From NCBI RefSeq assembly GCF_017104645.1, contig NZ_JAAGPF010000032.1, positions 1-39,491 of the forward strand: 39,491 nt of DNA, given 5' to 3'. Under the pieces are notes generated by a model. The model did not search any database and had not been told where the DNA came from. It saw nothing but the letters and a program-made list of their open reading frames with translations. This document shows positions 25,909 through 35,690 of this stretch, one piece after another (position 1 is the first letter of the stretch; each line of letters opens with the position of its first letter). Origin of the DNA: Burkholderia sp. Ac-20379 (GTDB lineage Bacteria > Pseudomonadota > Gammaproteobacteria > Burkholderiales > Burkholderiaceae). A program made the position numbers and the translations under genes.

Positions 25909-27285
25909 TCAGGCGCGCGGCATCGGCTTCTGCGCGAGCGGCAGCGTGAACTGCATGCGCGCGCCCTGGCCTGCCGCGCTTTCGGCCCAGATATGGCCGC
26001 CGTGCGCCTCCACGATCGAGCGGCAGATCGACAACCCCATCCCCATGCCGTCCTTGCGCGTGGTGAAGAACGGCGTGAACAGCAGCTTCGCGTCGGCCGC
26101 GCTGATGCCGTGGCCGGCATCGTCGATCCGCACCCGCGCCACGCCGTCGATACGCGCGGCGGCCACGCTCAACGGCATGCCGCCGGGCCCGCCCGACATC
26201 GCCTGCATGGCGTTCATCAGCAGATTGATCACCACCTGCTGAAGCTGCACGCGGTCGCCGAACACCACGAGCGGCGCGGCCGCGAGCGACACCTGCAGCT
26301 CGACGCCCTGGCTGCGCATTTCCCGCCGCACAAGCTCGACGGATTCCTCGACGATCGCATTGACGTCCACCAGCGCCGCCTCCGCATCGCGCTTCCCGGC
26401 CAGCGCGCGAATCCGCCGGATCACTTCCGTGGCGCGCTTCGCGTCGCGCGTGCTCTGCTCGATCGACGCGCGCACTTCGCCGAGTTCGGGCGGCTCGCGG
26501 TTCAGCCAGCGCAGCCCGGCCTCGCCGGTGGTGACGATCGCCGCGAGCGGCTGCGTCACTTCGTGCGCGATCGACGCCGCCATCTCGCCGAGCATCGACA
26601 GCCGCGTGATATGCGCCAGCTCGCTGCGCGAGCGGTCGAGCGTCGCCAGCAGCGCGTCCTTCTGTTGACGCAATTCGCCCTCCATGCGGCGCGTGTCGGT
26701 CACGTCGTCGTCGGCCCCGAGCATCGCGTCGGGCCGCCCCCAGCGATCGCGCGCGAGCACCAAGCGGCTAGACACGCGCAGCACGGCGCCGTCGTGCCGC
26801 ACGCGTTCCAGCTCGCCGTGCCAATGGCCGACCTCGATCACCTGCCGGCGGATCTCCGCATCGGCAACGCCGCCGCGCGTGCGCATGAGCGCCTGCAGCG
26901 TCTGGCCAACGGCTTCATCGGCGCGCCAGCCATAGAGGCGCTCCGCGCCGTGGCTCCAGAACGCGATCCGATCGTCGAGGCCGTACACGATCACGGCATC
27001 GTGCGCGAGGTTCAGCAGATCGACGTGGCGGCGCAACTTCGCATGCATGCCCAGATTGCGAACCGCGAGGATCGACACCGCGATCAACGCGCCCAGGCTC
27101 ACGCCGAAGCGCGCGATCGAAGCCGACGCCGCCGGATCGATCGGCGAGATCAGAACGCCGAGCAGGTCGACCACGACGCATAGCCACGCCACGGCCACGG
27201 TTACGCCGCTTGACGCCACCGACAACACCAGCAGCGCGGCCGCCCCGTACAGCGCCGCAAGGGCGATATTCAGGTGAGCGAACAT
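25909..27285 (-). CDS. membrane sensor histidine kinase with PAS domain
   Basis: This 458-aa kinase has about three N-terminal hydrophobic helices (to about residue 78), a PAS domain (about 85-200, AVIVYGLDDRIAFWSHGAERLYGW), the phosphoacceptor H241 in SIAHEVTQPLAAI, and an ATPase domain with N box VVINLLMNAMQAM, G1 DDAGHGI and GMGMGLSI. It starts 6 bp after the pirin gene stop, so it is translated from the same message. No response-regulator gene is adjacent, so the partner lies elsewhere. The nearest receiver protein in the window (33860-35137) is 6.5 kb away. Confidence 0.92.
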   Translation of the reverse strand: MFAHLNIALAALYGAAALLVLSVASSGVTVAVAWLCVVVDLLGVLISPIDPAASASIARFGVSLGALIAVSILAVRNLGMHAKLRRHVDLLNLAHDAVIVYGLDDRIAFWSHGAERLYGWRADEAVGQTLQALMRTRGGVADAEIRRQVIEVGHWHGELERVRHDGAVLRVSSRLVLARDRWGRPDAMLGADDDVTDTRRMEGELRQQKDALLATLDRSRSELAHITRLSMLGEMAASIAHEVTQPLAAIVTTGEAGLRWLNREPPELGEVRASIEQSTRDAKRATEVIRRIRALAGKRDAEAALVDVNAIVEESVELVRREMRSQGVELQVSLAAAPLVVFGDRVQLQQVVINLLMNAMQAMSGGPGGMPLSVAAARIDGVARVRIDDAGHGISAADAKLLFTPFFTTRKDGMGMGLSICRSIVEAHGGHIWAESAAGQGARMQFTLPLAQKPMPRA

Positions 27286-27291
27286 GCCAGG

Positions 27292-27999
27292 TCACCGCAA
27301 GGATTCGACGATCACGACATCCGTGTCGTCCAGCGCGGTCAACGTCAGTTGCCGTTCGTCGCGGATGGCCGCACCGTCGCGAGGCCCAAGCACGACCGGC
27401 CCGACGTCGAGCCGCCCGTGGTCGGTCACGAGGTAAGCCCAGCCGGGCGCCGTCAGCGCGCATTGCAGGACCGTGCTTTCGCGCAGCATCGCAATGCGCA
27501 CGCGCGCATCCGCGTCGATGGGCAGCGCCCCCGCGCTGACATCCTGCGGATCGCCGCTCGCCAGCGTGACGAAGCGCCCTTCGCGGCATTCCGGCGAACA
27601 ATGCCGGGTCGCCCAGTGCGGCGCGCCGCCGGGCGTGCGCGGATGCAGCCAGATCTGGAACAGCCGCGCCGGCACGTCGTCCGCGTTGCGCTCGGCGTGA
27701 TAGATCGTGGTGCCCGCATGCATCGCCTGCACCGAATCCGCAACCAGCCGCGCCCGATTGCCGGCGTCGTCCTCGTGCGTGATCGCGCCCGAGCGCACCC
27801 AGGTCACGATTTCGACGTTGCGATGCGGGTGCAGGCCGAAGCCCGAATGCGGCGCGAACGCGTCGTCGTTCCAGACATGCAGCGGCCCGAGCGGCCCATG
27901 TTCGGGCCGCCCGAGCTCGCCATGACGAAAATGCAGCCGCGCGGAAAGCCAGTCGCGCGAGATCGCGCCGAGCGCGTCGAAGGGTCGATGTTCGATCAT
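27292..27999 (-). CDS. pirin-family (bicupin) protein
   Basis: This protein of about 235 aa has the pirin metal site: two His in GFGLHPHRNVEIVTWV and His/Glu in GTTIYHAERN. It resembles the YhaK group, in which some members are quercetin 2,3-dioxygenases or redox sensors. The start is uncertain: ATG 27999 has AGGA 12 nt upstream, while ATG at 28011 and 28029 are in frame. It lies between an SDR gene (57 bp upstream) and a histidine kinase gene (6 bp downstream) on one strand. Coupling of pirin with a kinase is unusual and might mean that the pirin feeds the sensor. Confidence 0.88.
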   Translation of the reverse strand: MIEHRPFDALGAISRDWLSARLHFRHGELGRPEHGPLGPLHVWNDDAFAPHSGFGLHPHRNVEIVTWVRSGAITHEDDAGNRARLVADSVQAMHAGTTIYHAERNADDVPARLFQIWLHPRTPGGAPHWATRHCSPECREGRFVTLASGDPQDVSAGALPIDADARVRIAMLRESTVLQCALTAPGWAYLVTDHGRLDVGPVVLGPRDGAAIRDERQLTLTALDDTDVVIVESLR

Positions 28000-28056
28000 G
28001 ATGGTTCGCATTCCTGAATGGCCGGGCAACGCGTGGCGCGCGCCCGGCCCCGGTGG

Positions 28057-28821
28057 TCAGATCTGTTGCTGGCCGCCGTCCACGAACAGTTCGGCGCCGT
28101 TCACGAAGCTCGCGTCGTCGGAGGCCAGGAACAGCGCCGCGCTGGCGATTTCTTCCGGCTCGCCGAGGCGTTCCAGCGGGATCTGCGCCGCGAGGTAATC
28201 GGCCAGGCCCTGACGTTGCGCGGCGTCGTCGCCGGCCAGGTCGAGCAGGCCGGGGGTGCGCGTCGCGCCGGGGCTGATCGTGTTGACGCGGATGCGGCGC
28301 GGCTTCAGATCGAGAATCCAGCTGCGGGCGAACGCACGCACCGCCGCCTTCGAGGCCGAGTACACGCTGAACGCCGCGGTGCCCGCGCTGCCGGCCGTCG
28401 AGCCGGTCAGGATCACCGACGCGCCGTCGGCCAGCAGCGGCAGTGCCTTCTGCACCGTGAACAGCACGGCCTTCACGTTGCGGTCGAACGTCTCGTCGAA
28501 GTGCGCTTCGGTGATCTCGCCGAGCGGCAGCATCGAGCCGCCGCCGGCATTGGCGAACAGCACGTCGAGGCGGCCATGCGCTTCGCGGATCTGGCCGTAC
28601 AGCGCGTCGAGCTGGTCGAACTGCGTGGAATCGACGCGCAGGCCGGTGGCCGCGCCGCCCGCTTCGCGGATCGAGGCGACGGCCGCATCGAGTTCGGCCT
28701 GGCGGCGGCCGGTCAGGTAGACGTGCGCGCCTTCGGCGGCGAAACGCTGCGCGGTGGCCAGGCCGATGCCGCTGGTTGCGCCGGTGACGAGAGCGATTTT
28801 GTTGTCGAGCTTGCGTGCCAT
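28057..28821 (-). CDS. short-chain dehydrogenase/reductase
   Basis: This 254-aa classical SDR has [18 protein letters not shown], and the active-site Ser with YxxxK in [19 protein letters not shown]. The C-terminus ends in [18 protein letters not shown], typical of the family. GGAG precedes ATG 28821. It diverges from LysR gene 2, and its promoter carries the 45-bp element also found before the esterase gene. It probably heads a unit with the pirin and kinase genes. Confidence 0.93.
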   Translation of the reverse strand: MARKLDNKIALVTGATSGIGLATAQRFAAEGAHVYLTGRRQAELDAAVASIREAGGAATGLRVDSTQFDQLDALYGQIREAHGRLDVLFANAGGGSMLPLGEITEAHFDETFDRNVKAVLFTVQKALPLLADGASVILTGSTAGSAGTAAFSVYSASKAAVRAFARSWILDLKPRRIRVNTISPGATRTPGLLDLAGDDAAQRQGLADYLAAQIPLERLGEPEEIASAALFLASDDASFVNGAELFVDGGQQQI

Positions 28822-28923
28822 GATGTTTCTCCAGAGTTCGGTCGATTCGGTTGACGCCACCGGTTGGCGGCGTTCGCGGCGGGTTGTGTGCTGCGATGGA
28901 TGAAGCTTATCGACGGCCCGGAC

Positions 28924-28968
28924 TTTCCGAAATAGAATGGATCGCAAACCAACGTTGCAAAATTGAAA
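28924..28968 (-). promoter_or_regulatory. 45-bp LysR-linked promoter element, copy A
   Basis: This 45-bp stretch in the lysR2-SDR spacer matches the reverse complement of 29917-29961 at 34 of 45 positions without gaps. The best conserved parts are GAAATAGAA and the ATTG/TTGCAA end. Both copies have the same orientation relative to the gene they face (SDR here, esterase for copy B). This points to a shared activator, most simply the LysR protein encoded between them. Confidence 0.65.
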
Positions 28969-28980
28969 TGATGGACGCTC

Positions 28981-29898
28981 ATGTCGAAACTGCCTGATTT
29001 CGAAGGACTCGCGATGTTCGCCAAGGTGGCGGAGGAAGGCTCGTTCGCCGCCGCCGCGCGGGCGATGGGCGTATCGGTGGCCACGGTGTCGCGCGGCGTG
29101 GCGCGCCTGGAGGACCGGCTCGGCGCACGCGTGTTCAACCGCACGTCGCGCCAGCTCGCGCTGACGGAGTTCGGCCGCACGCTATGCGAGCGCGCGGGGG
29201 ACATCTACCGGCTGGCCGAGGCGGCCGAGGGCGCGGCGCGCGAACTGTCGGTGCAGCCGCGCGGGCTCGTGCGGCTCGCGGTGCCGATGTCGTTCGGGCT
29301 GCGCTGGGTCGCGCCGCTGCTGCCCGGCTTCTTTCGTCAGTTTCCCGAAGTGTCGGTGGATCTGCATCTGGCCGATTCGACCGTCGACCTGGTGGCCGAC
29401 GGTTTCGACGCCGCGCTGCGCATTGCCGCGCTGCCCGATTCGTCGCTGGTGGCGCGGCGGCTGTGCGCGGTCACCCAATACGTGGTGGCGTCGCCGGCCT
29501 ATCTGAAGCGCGAGGGGCGGCCGATGCATCCGCGCGACCTGCTCGAGCGGCCCTGCATGTCGTACGCGTATCGCGCGCGCAGCGATGTCTGGCGCTTCAC
29601 CAACGAGGCCGGCGAGGAAGAGCCGGTGATGCCGAACGGCCCGCTGCGCGTGACGAACTCCGATGCGCTGCTGCCGATGCTGCTCGACGGCATGGCGCTC
29701 GCCGAGCTGCCCGAATTCATTGCAGGCGAATATCTGGCCGACGGCCGGCTCGAAGCGGTGCTTACGGATTGGTCGCTTACCAGGGGCGGCCTCTACTTCG
29801 TCACGCCGTCGGCGCGCGCGCGGCCGGCCAAGGTCAGCGCGCTGTCCGACTACTTCGCCGAGCACCTGAGCGAGCCGTCCTGGCGCTGGCCGAAATAA
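28981..29898 (+). CDS. LysR-family transcriptional regulator 2
   Basis: This 305-aa LTTR of the CrgA/DmlR-like group has the helix-turn-helix [40 protein letters not shown] and [14 protein letters not shown], then a co-inducer domain beginning at about residue 92 ([19 protein letters not shown]). It is flanked by outward-facing promoters that share a 45-bp element, one toward the SDR-pirin-kinase genes and one toward the esterase gene. Regulation of both by this protein is the simplest reading. Confidence 0.93.
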   Translation: MSKLPDFEGLAMFAKVAEEGSFAAAARAMGVSVATVSRGVARLEDRLGARVFNRTSRQLALTEFGRTLCERAGDIYRLAEAAEGAARELSVQPRGLVRLAVPMSFGLRWVAPLLPGFFRQFPEVSVDLHLADSTVDLVADGFDAALRIAALPDSSLVARRLCAVTQYVVASPAYLKREGRPMHPRDLLERPCMSYAYRARSDVWRFTNEAGEEEPVMPNGPLRVTNSDALLPMLLDGMALAELPEFIAGEYLADGRLEAVLTDWSLTRGGLYFVTPSARARPAKVSALSDYFAEHLSEPSWRWPK

Positions 29899-29916
29899 CG
29901 ACCCCGCCGGCGATCG

Positions 29917-29961
29917 TTGCAATAGTGAAACGATGGGTTTCGAACACTTCTATTTCCGAAA
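29917..29961 (+). promoter_or_regulatory. 45-bp LysR-linked promoter element, copy B
   Basis: This is the counterpart of copy A (28924-28968), in inverted orientation, 82 bp upstream of the esterase start. It contains TTGCAATAGTGAAAC, similar to binding sites of CrgA-type LysR proteins, and TTCTATTTCCGAAA, which may overlap the -10 region. Confidence 0.65.
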
Positions 29962-30042
29962 ACCGGCGCGCTCCGTATTCTCCATTCCATCGACAGCCCG
30001 CCTTCTCCGGGCACCAGACAACCACCGAATGGAGCAATGAAC

Positions 30043-31008
30043 ATGAGCACGCAAGCCACCGCCGCAACCCCGAACGCCGCCACCACCGCACTGCTGAACG
30101 TGTTGAACCAGAACACCGGCCCGGGCCTCGAAACGCTGTCGCCCGAAGCCGCGCGCGAGGTGCTGGTGGGCGCGCAACGCAGCGTGGCCGTGGACGTGTC
30201 GGGCATCGACGTCACGCAACGCACGATCACCCACGACGGCATCACCGTGCCGCTGACGATCGTCAAGCCGCAAGCGGCCAACGGCGTGCTGCCGGTGTTC
30301 ATGTTCTTCCACGGCGGCGGCTGGATCCTCGGCGACTACCCGACGCACGAACGCCTGGTGCGCGATCTGGTCGTGCAATCGGGCGCGGCAGCGGTGTTCG
30401 TCAACTACACGCCGTCGCCGGAAGCACACTACCCGGTGGCCATCAATCAGGCGTACGCGGCAACCAAGTGGGTGGCCGCGCACGGCGCCGAGATCGGCGT
30501 GGACGGCAGCCGCCTGGCGGTGGTGGGCAACAGCGTGGGCGGCAACATGGCCGCATCGATCAGCCTGATGGCGAAGCACCAGCAGGGGCCGGCGATCCGC
30601 TTCCAGGGCCTGATGTGGCCCGTCACCGATCACGACTTCGGCAACGGCTCGTATGAAGCCTACCCGGCCGGCTATTTCCTGAGCCGCGCGATGATGCAGT
30701 GGTTCTGGGACGCCTACACGACCGACGAAGCGCAACGCAACGAGTATTACGCCTCGCCGCTGCGCGCCCCGCTCGACGCGTTGAAGGGCCTGCCGCCCGC
30801 GCTGATCCAGACGGCCCAGTTCGACGTGCTGCGCGACGAAGGCGAAGCCTACGGCCACCGCCTCGACCTGGCCGGCAACGAAGTCACGGCCACGCAGTAC
30901 AAGGGCACCATCCACGATTTCGGTCTGCTGAACGCCCTGGCCAACGATGCGCCCACGCGCGCCGCGATGAAGCAGATGGCCCACGAACTGAAGACGCGCC
31001 TCGCCTGA
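30043..31008 (+). CDS. alpha/beta hydrolase, hormone-sensitive-lipase (family IV) type esterase
   Basis: This 321-aa esterase has the oxyanion-hole motif FFHGGGWILGD, the nucleophile elbow GNSVGGN (a variant of GDSAGG), the catalytic Asp in QFDVLRDEGEAY and the His in TIHDFGLLN. No signal peptide is seen, so it is cytoplasmic. I chose ATG 30043 because GGAG lies 8 nt upstream; an ATG 6 nt earlier sits too close. It is monocistronic, with a strong terminator after the stop and the 45-bp LysR-linked element before it. Confidence 0.9.
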   Translation: MSTQATAATPNAATTALLNVLNQNTGPGLETLSPEAAREVLVGAQRSVAVDVSGIDVTQRTITHDGITVPLTIVKPQAANGVLPVFMFFHGGGWILGDYPTHERLVRDLVVQSGAAAVFVNYTPSPEAHYPVAINQAYAATKWVAAHGAEIGVDGSRLAVVGNSVGGNMAASISLMAKHQQGPAIRFQGLMWPVTDHDFGNGSYEAYPAGYFLSRAMMQWFWDAYTTDEAQRNEYYASPLRAPLDALKGLPPALIQTAQFDVLRDEGEAYGHRLDLAGNEVTATQYKGTIHDFGLLNALANDAPTRAAMKQMAHELKTRLA

Positions 31009-31038
31009 CGCCTCGCGGGCACCCCTTCCTGCGCCACG

Positions 31039-31066
31039 ACGCCGGCCTGCGGGCCGGCGTTTTCTT
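31039..31066 (+). terminator. rho-independent terminator of the esterase gene
   Basis: A perfect stem ACGCCGGCC/GGCCGGCGT (31039-31047 with 31052-31060) with a TGCG loop is followed by TTTTCTT. This is a strong intrinsic terminator, 30 bp past the esterase stop. Confidence 0.88.
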
Positions 31067-31081
31067 GCGTGCGCCGCGCCG

Positions 31082-32044
31082 TCAGCGCAGGCTCGCCGCG
31101 ACCGGCGCGTGCCGCCCGCGCCACATCATCAGCAGGTGGTAATAGAGCCGCGGGCTGAAGCCGAACCGATACGCATAGAGGTTGCGCAGCGCGAGCTCCA
31201 GGCTCGCGCGCGGTTCGTGATTGCGCGCGTACAGCGACACCACGATCGGCACCAGCCGGCGCAACGCCAGCCGCCGCGCCGGCTCGAGATCGGGCGGCAG
31301 ATCCAGTTCGTTGACGAAATGCCAGGCCATCAGCGAGGCCGAGCGCATCGTGTGGCGCGTGGCCTGCGAGATCGACGCATCGGTTTCGCGATAGCACGAC
31401 ACGAACGCATCGACGAAGCTGATGCGCCGCGCCGCGAGGCACAGCCGCGTGTTGAACACGTAATCGCAGCAGGACCCGTAGGTATCCTCATAACCGATCC
31501 GCTTGACCAGCTCGGCATTGGCGAGCCAGCCGTTGTTCGGAAACATCTGCACGAGGCCGACGCGCCCCGGCGGCGCCTGCAGGCCCGCCGTGGCGCGCGA
31601 GCGATGGAACATCTGGTTGAGCCGGCGCGTGGCCGCGCGATTGATGCGGCCGTCGTGATCGACCACGTATTGGTTGCCGAACGCCGCATCGAGATCGGGG
31701 TAACGCGCCCATTCGCCCAGCAGCCGCGCCACGCCGGACTCGAGCAGGAAATCGTCGTCGTGGATCAGCAGGATCTTGTCGCCCGTCGCGCGCTGGAACA
31801 GGTTCGTGACGTTGTGCGCCTGCCCCAGCCCCGGCTCGTTGCGCGCGTAGCGGATGCGCGGATCCTCGCCGTAGCGGCGGCGAATCATGCGCTCCGTGCT
31901 GTCGTCGGGGGAATCGTCGCCGATCACGATCTCGATGTTGCGATGTGTCTGCGCCAGGCAGGAATCGATGCACTGGCCGATCAGATGGGCGCGCCGGTAG
32001 GTGGGAACGCAGATCGAAACTTTGAGTTGGGAGAGGTTCATCAT
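31082..32044 (-). CDS. family 2 glycosyltransferase
   Basis: This 320-aa GT-A enzyme begins KVSICVPTYRRAHLIGQCIDS and has GDDSPDDST and the metal-binding DDD in LIHDDDFLL. The rest resembles polysaccharide glycosyltransferases acting on lipid-linked acceptors. The C-terminus has short hydrophobic, aromatic patches (YAYRFGFSPRLYYHLLMMW) that may associate with the membrane. No other sugar genes are nearby, so it is an orphan and its acceptor is unknown. Several ATG codons cluster at the start; 32044 has the best spacing from GAGCGG. Confidence 0.9.
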   Translation of the reverse strand: MMNLSQLKVSICVPTYRRAHLIGQCIDSCLAQTHRNIEIVIGDDSPDDSTERMIRRRYGEDPRIRYARNEPGLGQAHNVTNLFQRATGDKILLIHDDDFLLESGVARLLGEWARYPDLDAAFGNQYVVDHDGRINRAATRRLNQMFHRSRATAGLQAPPGRVGLVQMFPNNGWLANAELVKRIGYEDTYGSCCDYVFNTRLCLAARRISFVDAFVSCYRETDASISQATRHTMRSASLMAWHFVNELDLPPDLEPARRLALRRLVPIVVSLYARNHEPRASLELALRNLYAYRFGFSPRLYYHLLMMWRGRHAPVAASLR

Positions 32045-32435
32045 GCACATCCGCTCGAAAGGAAAACGATGGCCTTCTGCAAAGAAGCTTTCTATCGGAC
32101 GACATGATCGGGAGAAAAAAATATAAAAAAATCGAAAATATGGGGGCGTAAGGGAAGCTCCGGATGCCGCGCCGGGCGTGCGTTTGCGGGTTCAGCGGGA
32201 AGCGGTCGAAGTGACCGGCGGGCGCGCAGGCGGCCCTGCCGCGGGCGGCAAATCCGCCCGGCAGTTTTTGCCGCGCATCGGGCGGCGCGGCAGCGGCGAT
32301 CGGTACCGGCGCAACCGCTACGCAGAACGAAACGCTCGCAATCCTGAACGGTGTCGCGAAACAAGCGGGGGCGCGTCGCGCGCCGCGTAAGCTGCGCGAG
32401 AGGATCGAAAGGCGCGGCCTCGATGCCTCAAGACG
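32045..32435. other. 391-bp non-coding stretch with an AT-rich island
   Basis: The segment at about 32108-32142 is almost pure A/T (runs of A and ATAT) and is probably the promoter/UP region of the glycosyltransferase gene. The remainder is GC-rich and has only short, unconvincing frames on both strands. Confidence 0.4.
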
Positions 32436-32615
32436 TCAGGCCGAGCCCCGCACCGGCGGCACCGGGTCGCCGTCCGGCTCGCGCACCGGCGGCGGCACCT
32501 CCTCGGGCTGCCTGCCGGGGTCGGGCGACGGCTCGGGATCGGTTTCGGGGATCTCGGGAATACCGGGTTCGGGGCCGTGCAGGCGGTGGCCTCGCGGCAA
32601 TGGGCAGGCGGTCAT
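32436..32615 (-). CDS. small proline-rich acidic protein, 59 aa
   Basis: This 59-codon frame has a strong ribosome site (AAGGAG, complement of 32621-32626, 5 nt before ATG 32615). The protein is very rich in Pro and Glu/Asp (PEIPETDPEPSPDP, VPPPVREPDGDPVPP) and is surely disordered. Similar short Pro-rich proteins occur in proteobacterial stress loci, but I know of no function. It starts 23 bp after the 108-aa gene stop, so both are likely one operon. Confidence 0.6.
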   Translation of the reverse strand: MTACPLPRGHRLHGPEPGIPEIPETDPEPSPDPGRQPEEVPPPVREPDGDPVPPVRGSA

Positions 32616-32638
32616 CGGCGCTCCTTGAAATGGGCGGT

Positions 32639-32965
32639 TCACGCAACGTAGGCGGCCATCACGAGCCACAGCGCGCGCCCGTCGTCCACCACCGGCGCGG
32701 CCAACGCATAGCGGTCGCCCGGCGTGCAGGCGCGGCGCAAGGCCTGCTGCGCGGCTTCGGGAAGGTCGAACACGGTGTCGTCGTCGAGGCGCTTCACGCC
32801 GTCCTTGTTCTCGAACATCGTGCGTTGCGGCCGGACGATCAGCGGCTCGTGCTGCCAGGCGCGAAAACGGTCGCGCACCGAATCGAACGTGCCGCCGCAC
32901 ACATTCACTTCGTAGTGCACATCGTGGGGCGGATGGCCGGTGTTGCGGGTCGGGTCGGTCTTCAT
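32639..32965 (-). CDS. conserved-looking hypothetical protein, 108 aa
   Basis: This 108-aa soluble protein starts at ATG 32965 after GGGAG. It contains VHYEVNVCGGTFDSVRDRFR, RPQRTMFENKDGVKRLDDDTVFDLPEAAQQAL and a hydrophobic end (GRALWLVMAAYVA). I do not recognise a family. The frame continues upstream to 33145, but that part is low-complexity and lies over repeats. It shares a strand and probable operon with the Pro-rich small gene and diverges from the yciF-like gene. Confidence 0.65.
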   Translation of the reverse strand: MKTDPTRNTGHPPHDVHYEVNVCGGTFDSVRDRFRAWQHEPLIVRPQRTMFENKDGVKRLDDDTVFDLPEAAQQALRRACTPGDRYALAAPVVDDGRALWLVMAAYVA

Positions 32966-33319
32966 CGTTGTCTCCCAAGCTGTCGGCGTCGCCGGGTGCC
33001 GCGCATGCATCGGCAGCATCCGCACGCAGCCATGCCCGAAGGCATGCATCGGCCATGCCCACGCCGACGGCACACGCGCGGCGGCCGCCGCACGCCCCGC
33101 CCGGAGACTTTGACAATCGATTGCAAAAAGCACCGGCCAGAGCACGCGTGCGCCGCGCGCCGCCGTCAGGCCCGGCGCTTGCGCGAGGTCATGCGTGGCG
33201 CGCTCGGCGCTTTTCCGGAGGCGTTTTCATGTTCGATCCCTTTCCGACCGGCCGTTCCCGCCACGCCGCGCTTGCCGGCACGCTTCGCTGAAATGAACCT
33301 CACTCGACGGGAGTCCGAC
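32966..33319. repeat. 354-bp divergent spacer with repeats
   Basis: GCATGCATCGGC occurs twice in direct orientation (33003-33014 and 33042-33053). Between and overlapping them is a 6-bp hairpin CATGCC-CGAA-GGCATG (33031-33046). A palindrome CAATCGATTG lies at 33114-33123 beside a TTGACA. The region must contain promoters for the 108-aa gene and the yciF-like gene; these repeats are candidate operators. Confidence 0.5.
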
Positions 33320-33838
33320 ATGACCCACACGAAACGCTCGGTGGACGAGCATCTGGACGAATGGCTGCGCGATGCGCACGCGATGGAAGAACAGGCCGGC
33401 ACGATGCTGGCCGCGATGGCGCGGCGGCTCGAACGCTATCCGGCGTTGAAGGCCCGCATCGAGCAGCATCTGCGCGAAACGCAGGAGCACGCCCGCATGA
33501 TTCGCGAATGCGTGGGACGGCGCGGCAGCGATGTCTCGGCGCTCAGGGATTTCGGCGCGCGCAGCCTGGCCGCGCTGCAGGCGTTCACGGCGATGTTCTC
33601 GTCGGACGAACCGGTCAAGAACGCGATCTCGTGCTTCGCGTTCGAGAACTTCCAGGTTGCCGCGTATCGCACGCTGATCGCCACCGCGCGCTCGGCGGGC
33701 GACGCGGCCACGCTGACCGTGTGCGAGCGGATTCTGCCGGAGGAAATCGCGATGGCGCACTGGCTCGAACAGCACCTGCCCGAGATCGTCAACGCGTATC
33801 TGGCGCGCGCCGGCGAAGGCGCGCCGGCCCAGCCCTGA
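33320..33838 (+). CDS. YciF-like ferritin-fold (DUF892) protein
   Basis: This 172-aa, mostly helical protein has the DUF892/YciF pattern: an N-terminal LDEWLRDAHAMEEQAGTML helix, repeated Glu/His in LRETQEHARMIRECV, and a later VCERILPEEIAMAHWLEQHLPE helix. These carboxylate and His residues form a di-iron-type site in relatives. Members are linked to general stress responses. GGGAG lies before ATG 33320; longer frames upstream are not credible. The 3' end meets the response regulator gene head-on over a GC hairpin. Confidence 0.85.
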   Translation: MTHTKRSVDEHLDEWLRDAHAMEEQAGTMLAAMARRLERYPALKARIEQHLRETQEHARMIRECVGRRGSDVSALRDFGARSLAALQAFTAMFSSDEPVKNAISCFAFENFQVAAYRTLIATARSAGDAATLTVCERILPEEIAMAHWLEQHLPEIVNAYLARAGEGAPAQP

Positions 33839-33847
33839 ACCGGCGCG
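33820..33847. terminator. hairpin between yciF-like gene and response regulator gene
   Basis: An 8-bp stem (CGCGCCGG at 33820-33827 with CCGGCGCG at 33840-33847) with a 12-nt loop overlaps the yciF-like stop codon at the convergent junction. No T-run. Confidence 0.4.
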
Positions 33848-33859
33848 GCGCGGGCGGGC

Positions 33860-35137
<1,278 letters not shown>

Positions 35138-35372
35138 GAAGTCTCCTTGTCCGGTCACCGCATGGCCCGGCTGGCCGGCACGACGACGCGGCAGGCATCA
35201 ACGCTCGAAGGAAAGCCAGTGGGGCAGGCAGTGCGGACAAATGGGCGTCGCGCCGGGGGCGCGATCGGTGAAAGAGCAAACACAGCCTCAAGGAAAGCAG
35301 ATCGCGGCGCGCCATGCGATCAGTTATTCCTATTTGGGTGAACGAAACACATTGTGAAAATCAATGCCCGAT

Positions 35373-35418
35373 CGGCATCTTTATACGATCGTTCGCACCA
35401 GAGAAACGATCGATGCCG
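35373..35418. repeat. bulged 14-bp inverted repeat
   Basis: Left arms CGGCAT (35373-35378) and CGATCGTT (35386-35393) pair with AACGATCG (35405-35412) and ATGCCG (35413-35418), leaving a 7-nt bulge CTTTATA and an 11-nt loop. It may be a protein-binding site for control of the divergent genes or the 5' part of a transcript. Confidence 0.5.
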
Positions 35419-35673
35419 CGCGCCGCGCATCATTTCGCGACAGTGCCCGATCACCCGGCATCCAGGCGCGCAAGTTTCGCGCCAAAAGCGCCGAAACGCG
35501 AAAACATTCGGCATACCCAACGGTTTTCCATCATGCGGTATCCGAAATACCCCGCCCCGGCATCGCCGCCCGCGCGCAATCCTTACACCGCCGTTTGTAA
35601 ATCGGTCGCGCCGCCATGGGCAGTCGCGGCCCGTCGTCACGCACCGGCCGCGCCGCAAGCGCTTTTGCGCGCT

Positions 35674-35690
35674 CGGCACGGCCCTTGCAT
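35674..35690 (+). promoter_or_regulatory. sigma-54 promoter of the CBS-domain gene
   Basis: CGGCAC-GGCCC-TTGCAT matches the -24/-12 consensus TGGCAC-N5-TTGC except for the first base, with the invariant GG (35675-35676) and GC (35687-35688) correctly spaced. The start point would fall near 35700, 27 bp before the CBS start codon. The neighbouring divergent gene encodes a sigma-54 activator. Confidence 0.75.

Noticed and set aside
32351..33319. N-terminal extension of the YciF-like gene to a 495-codon protein
   Set aside because: The extra region is Arg/Pro-rich, runs across two small genes on the other strand and a repeat-rich spacer, and the internal ATG 33320 has a good ribosome site and the family length.
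35352..35366. ATTG-N7-CAAT as an Anr/FNR box
   Set aside because: The consensus is TTGAT-N4-ATCAA; spacing and half-sites do not fit.
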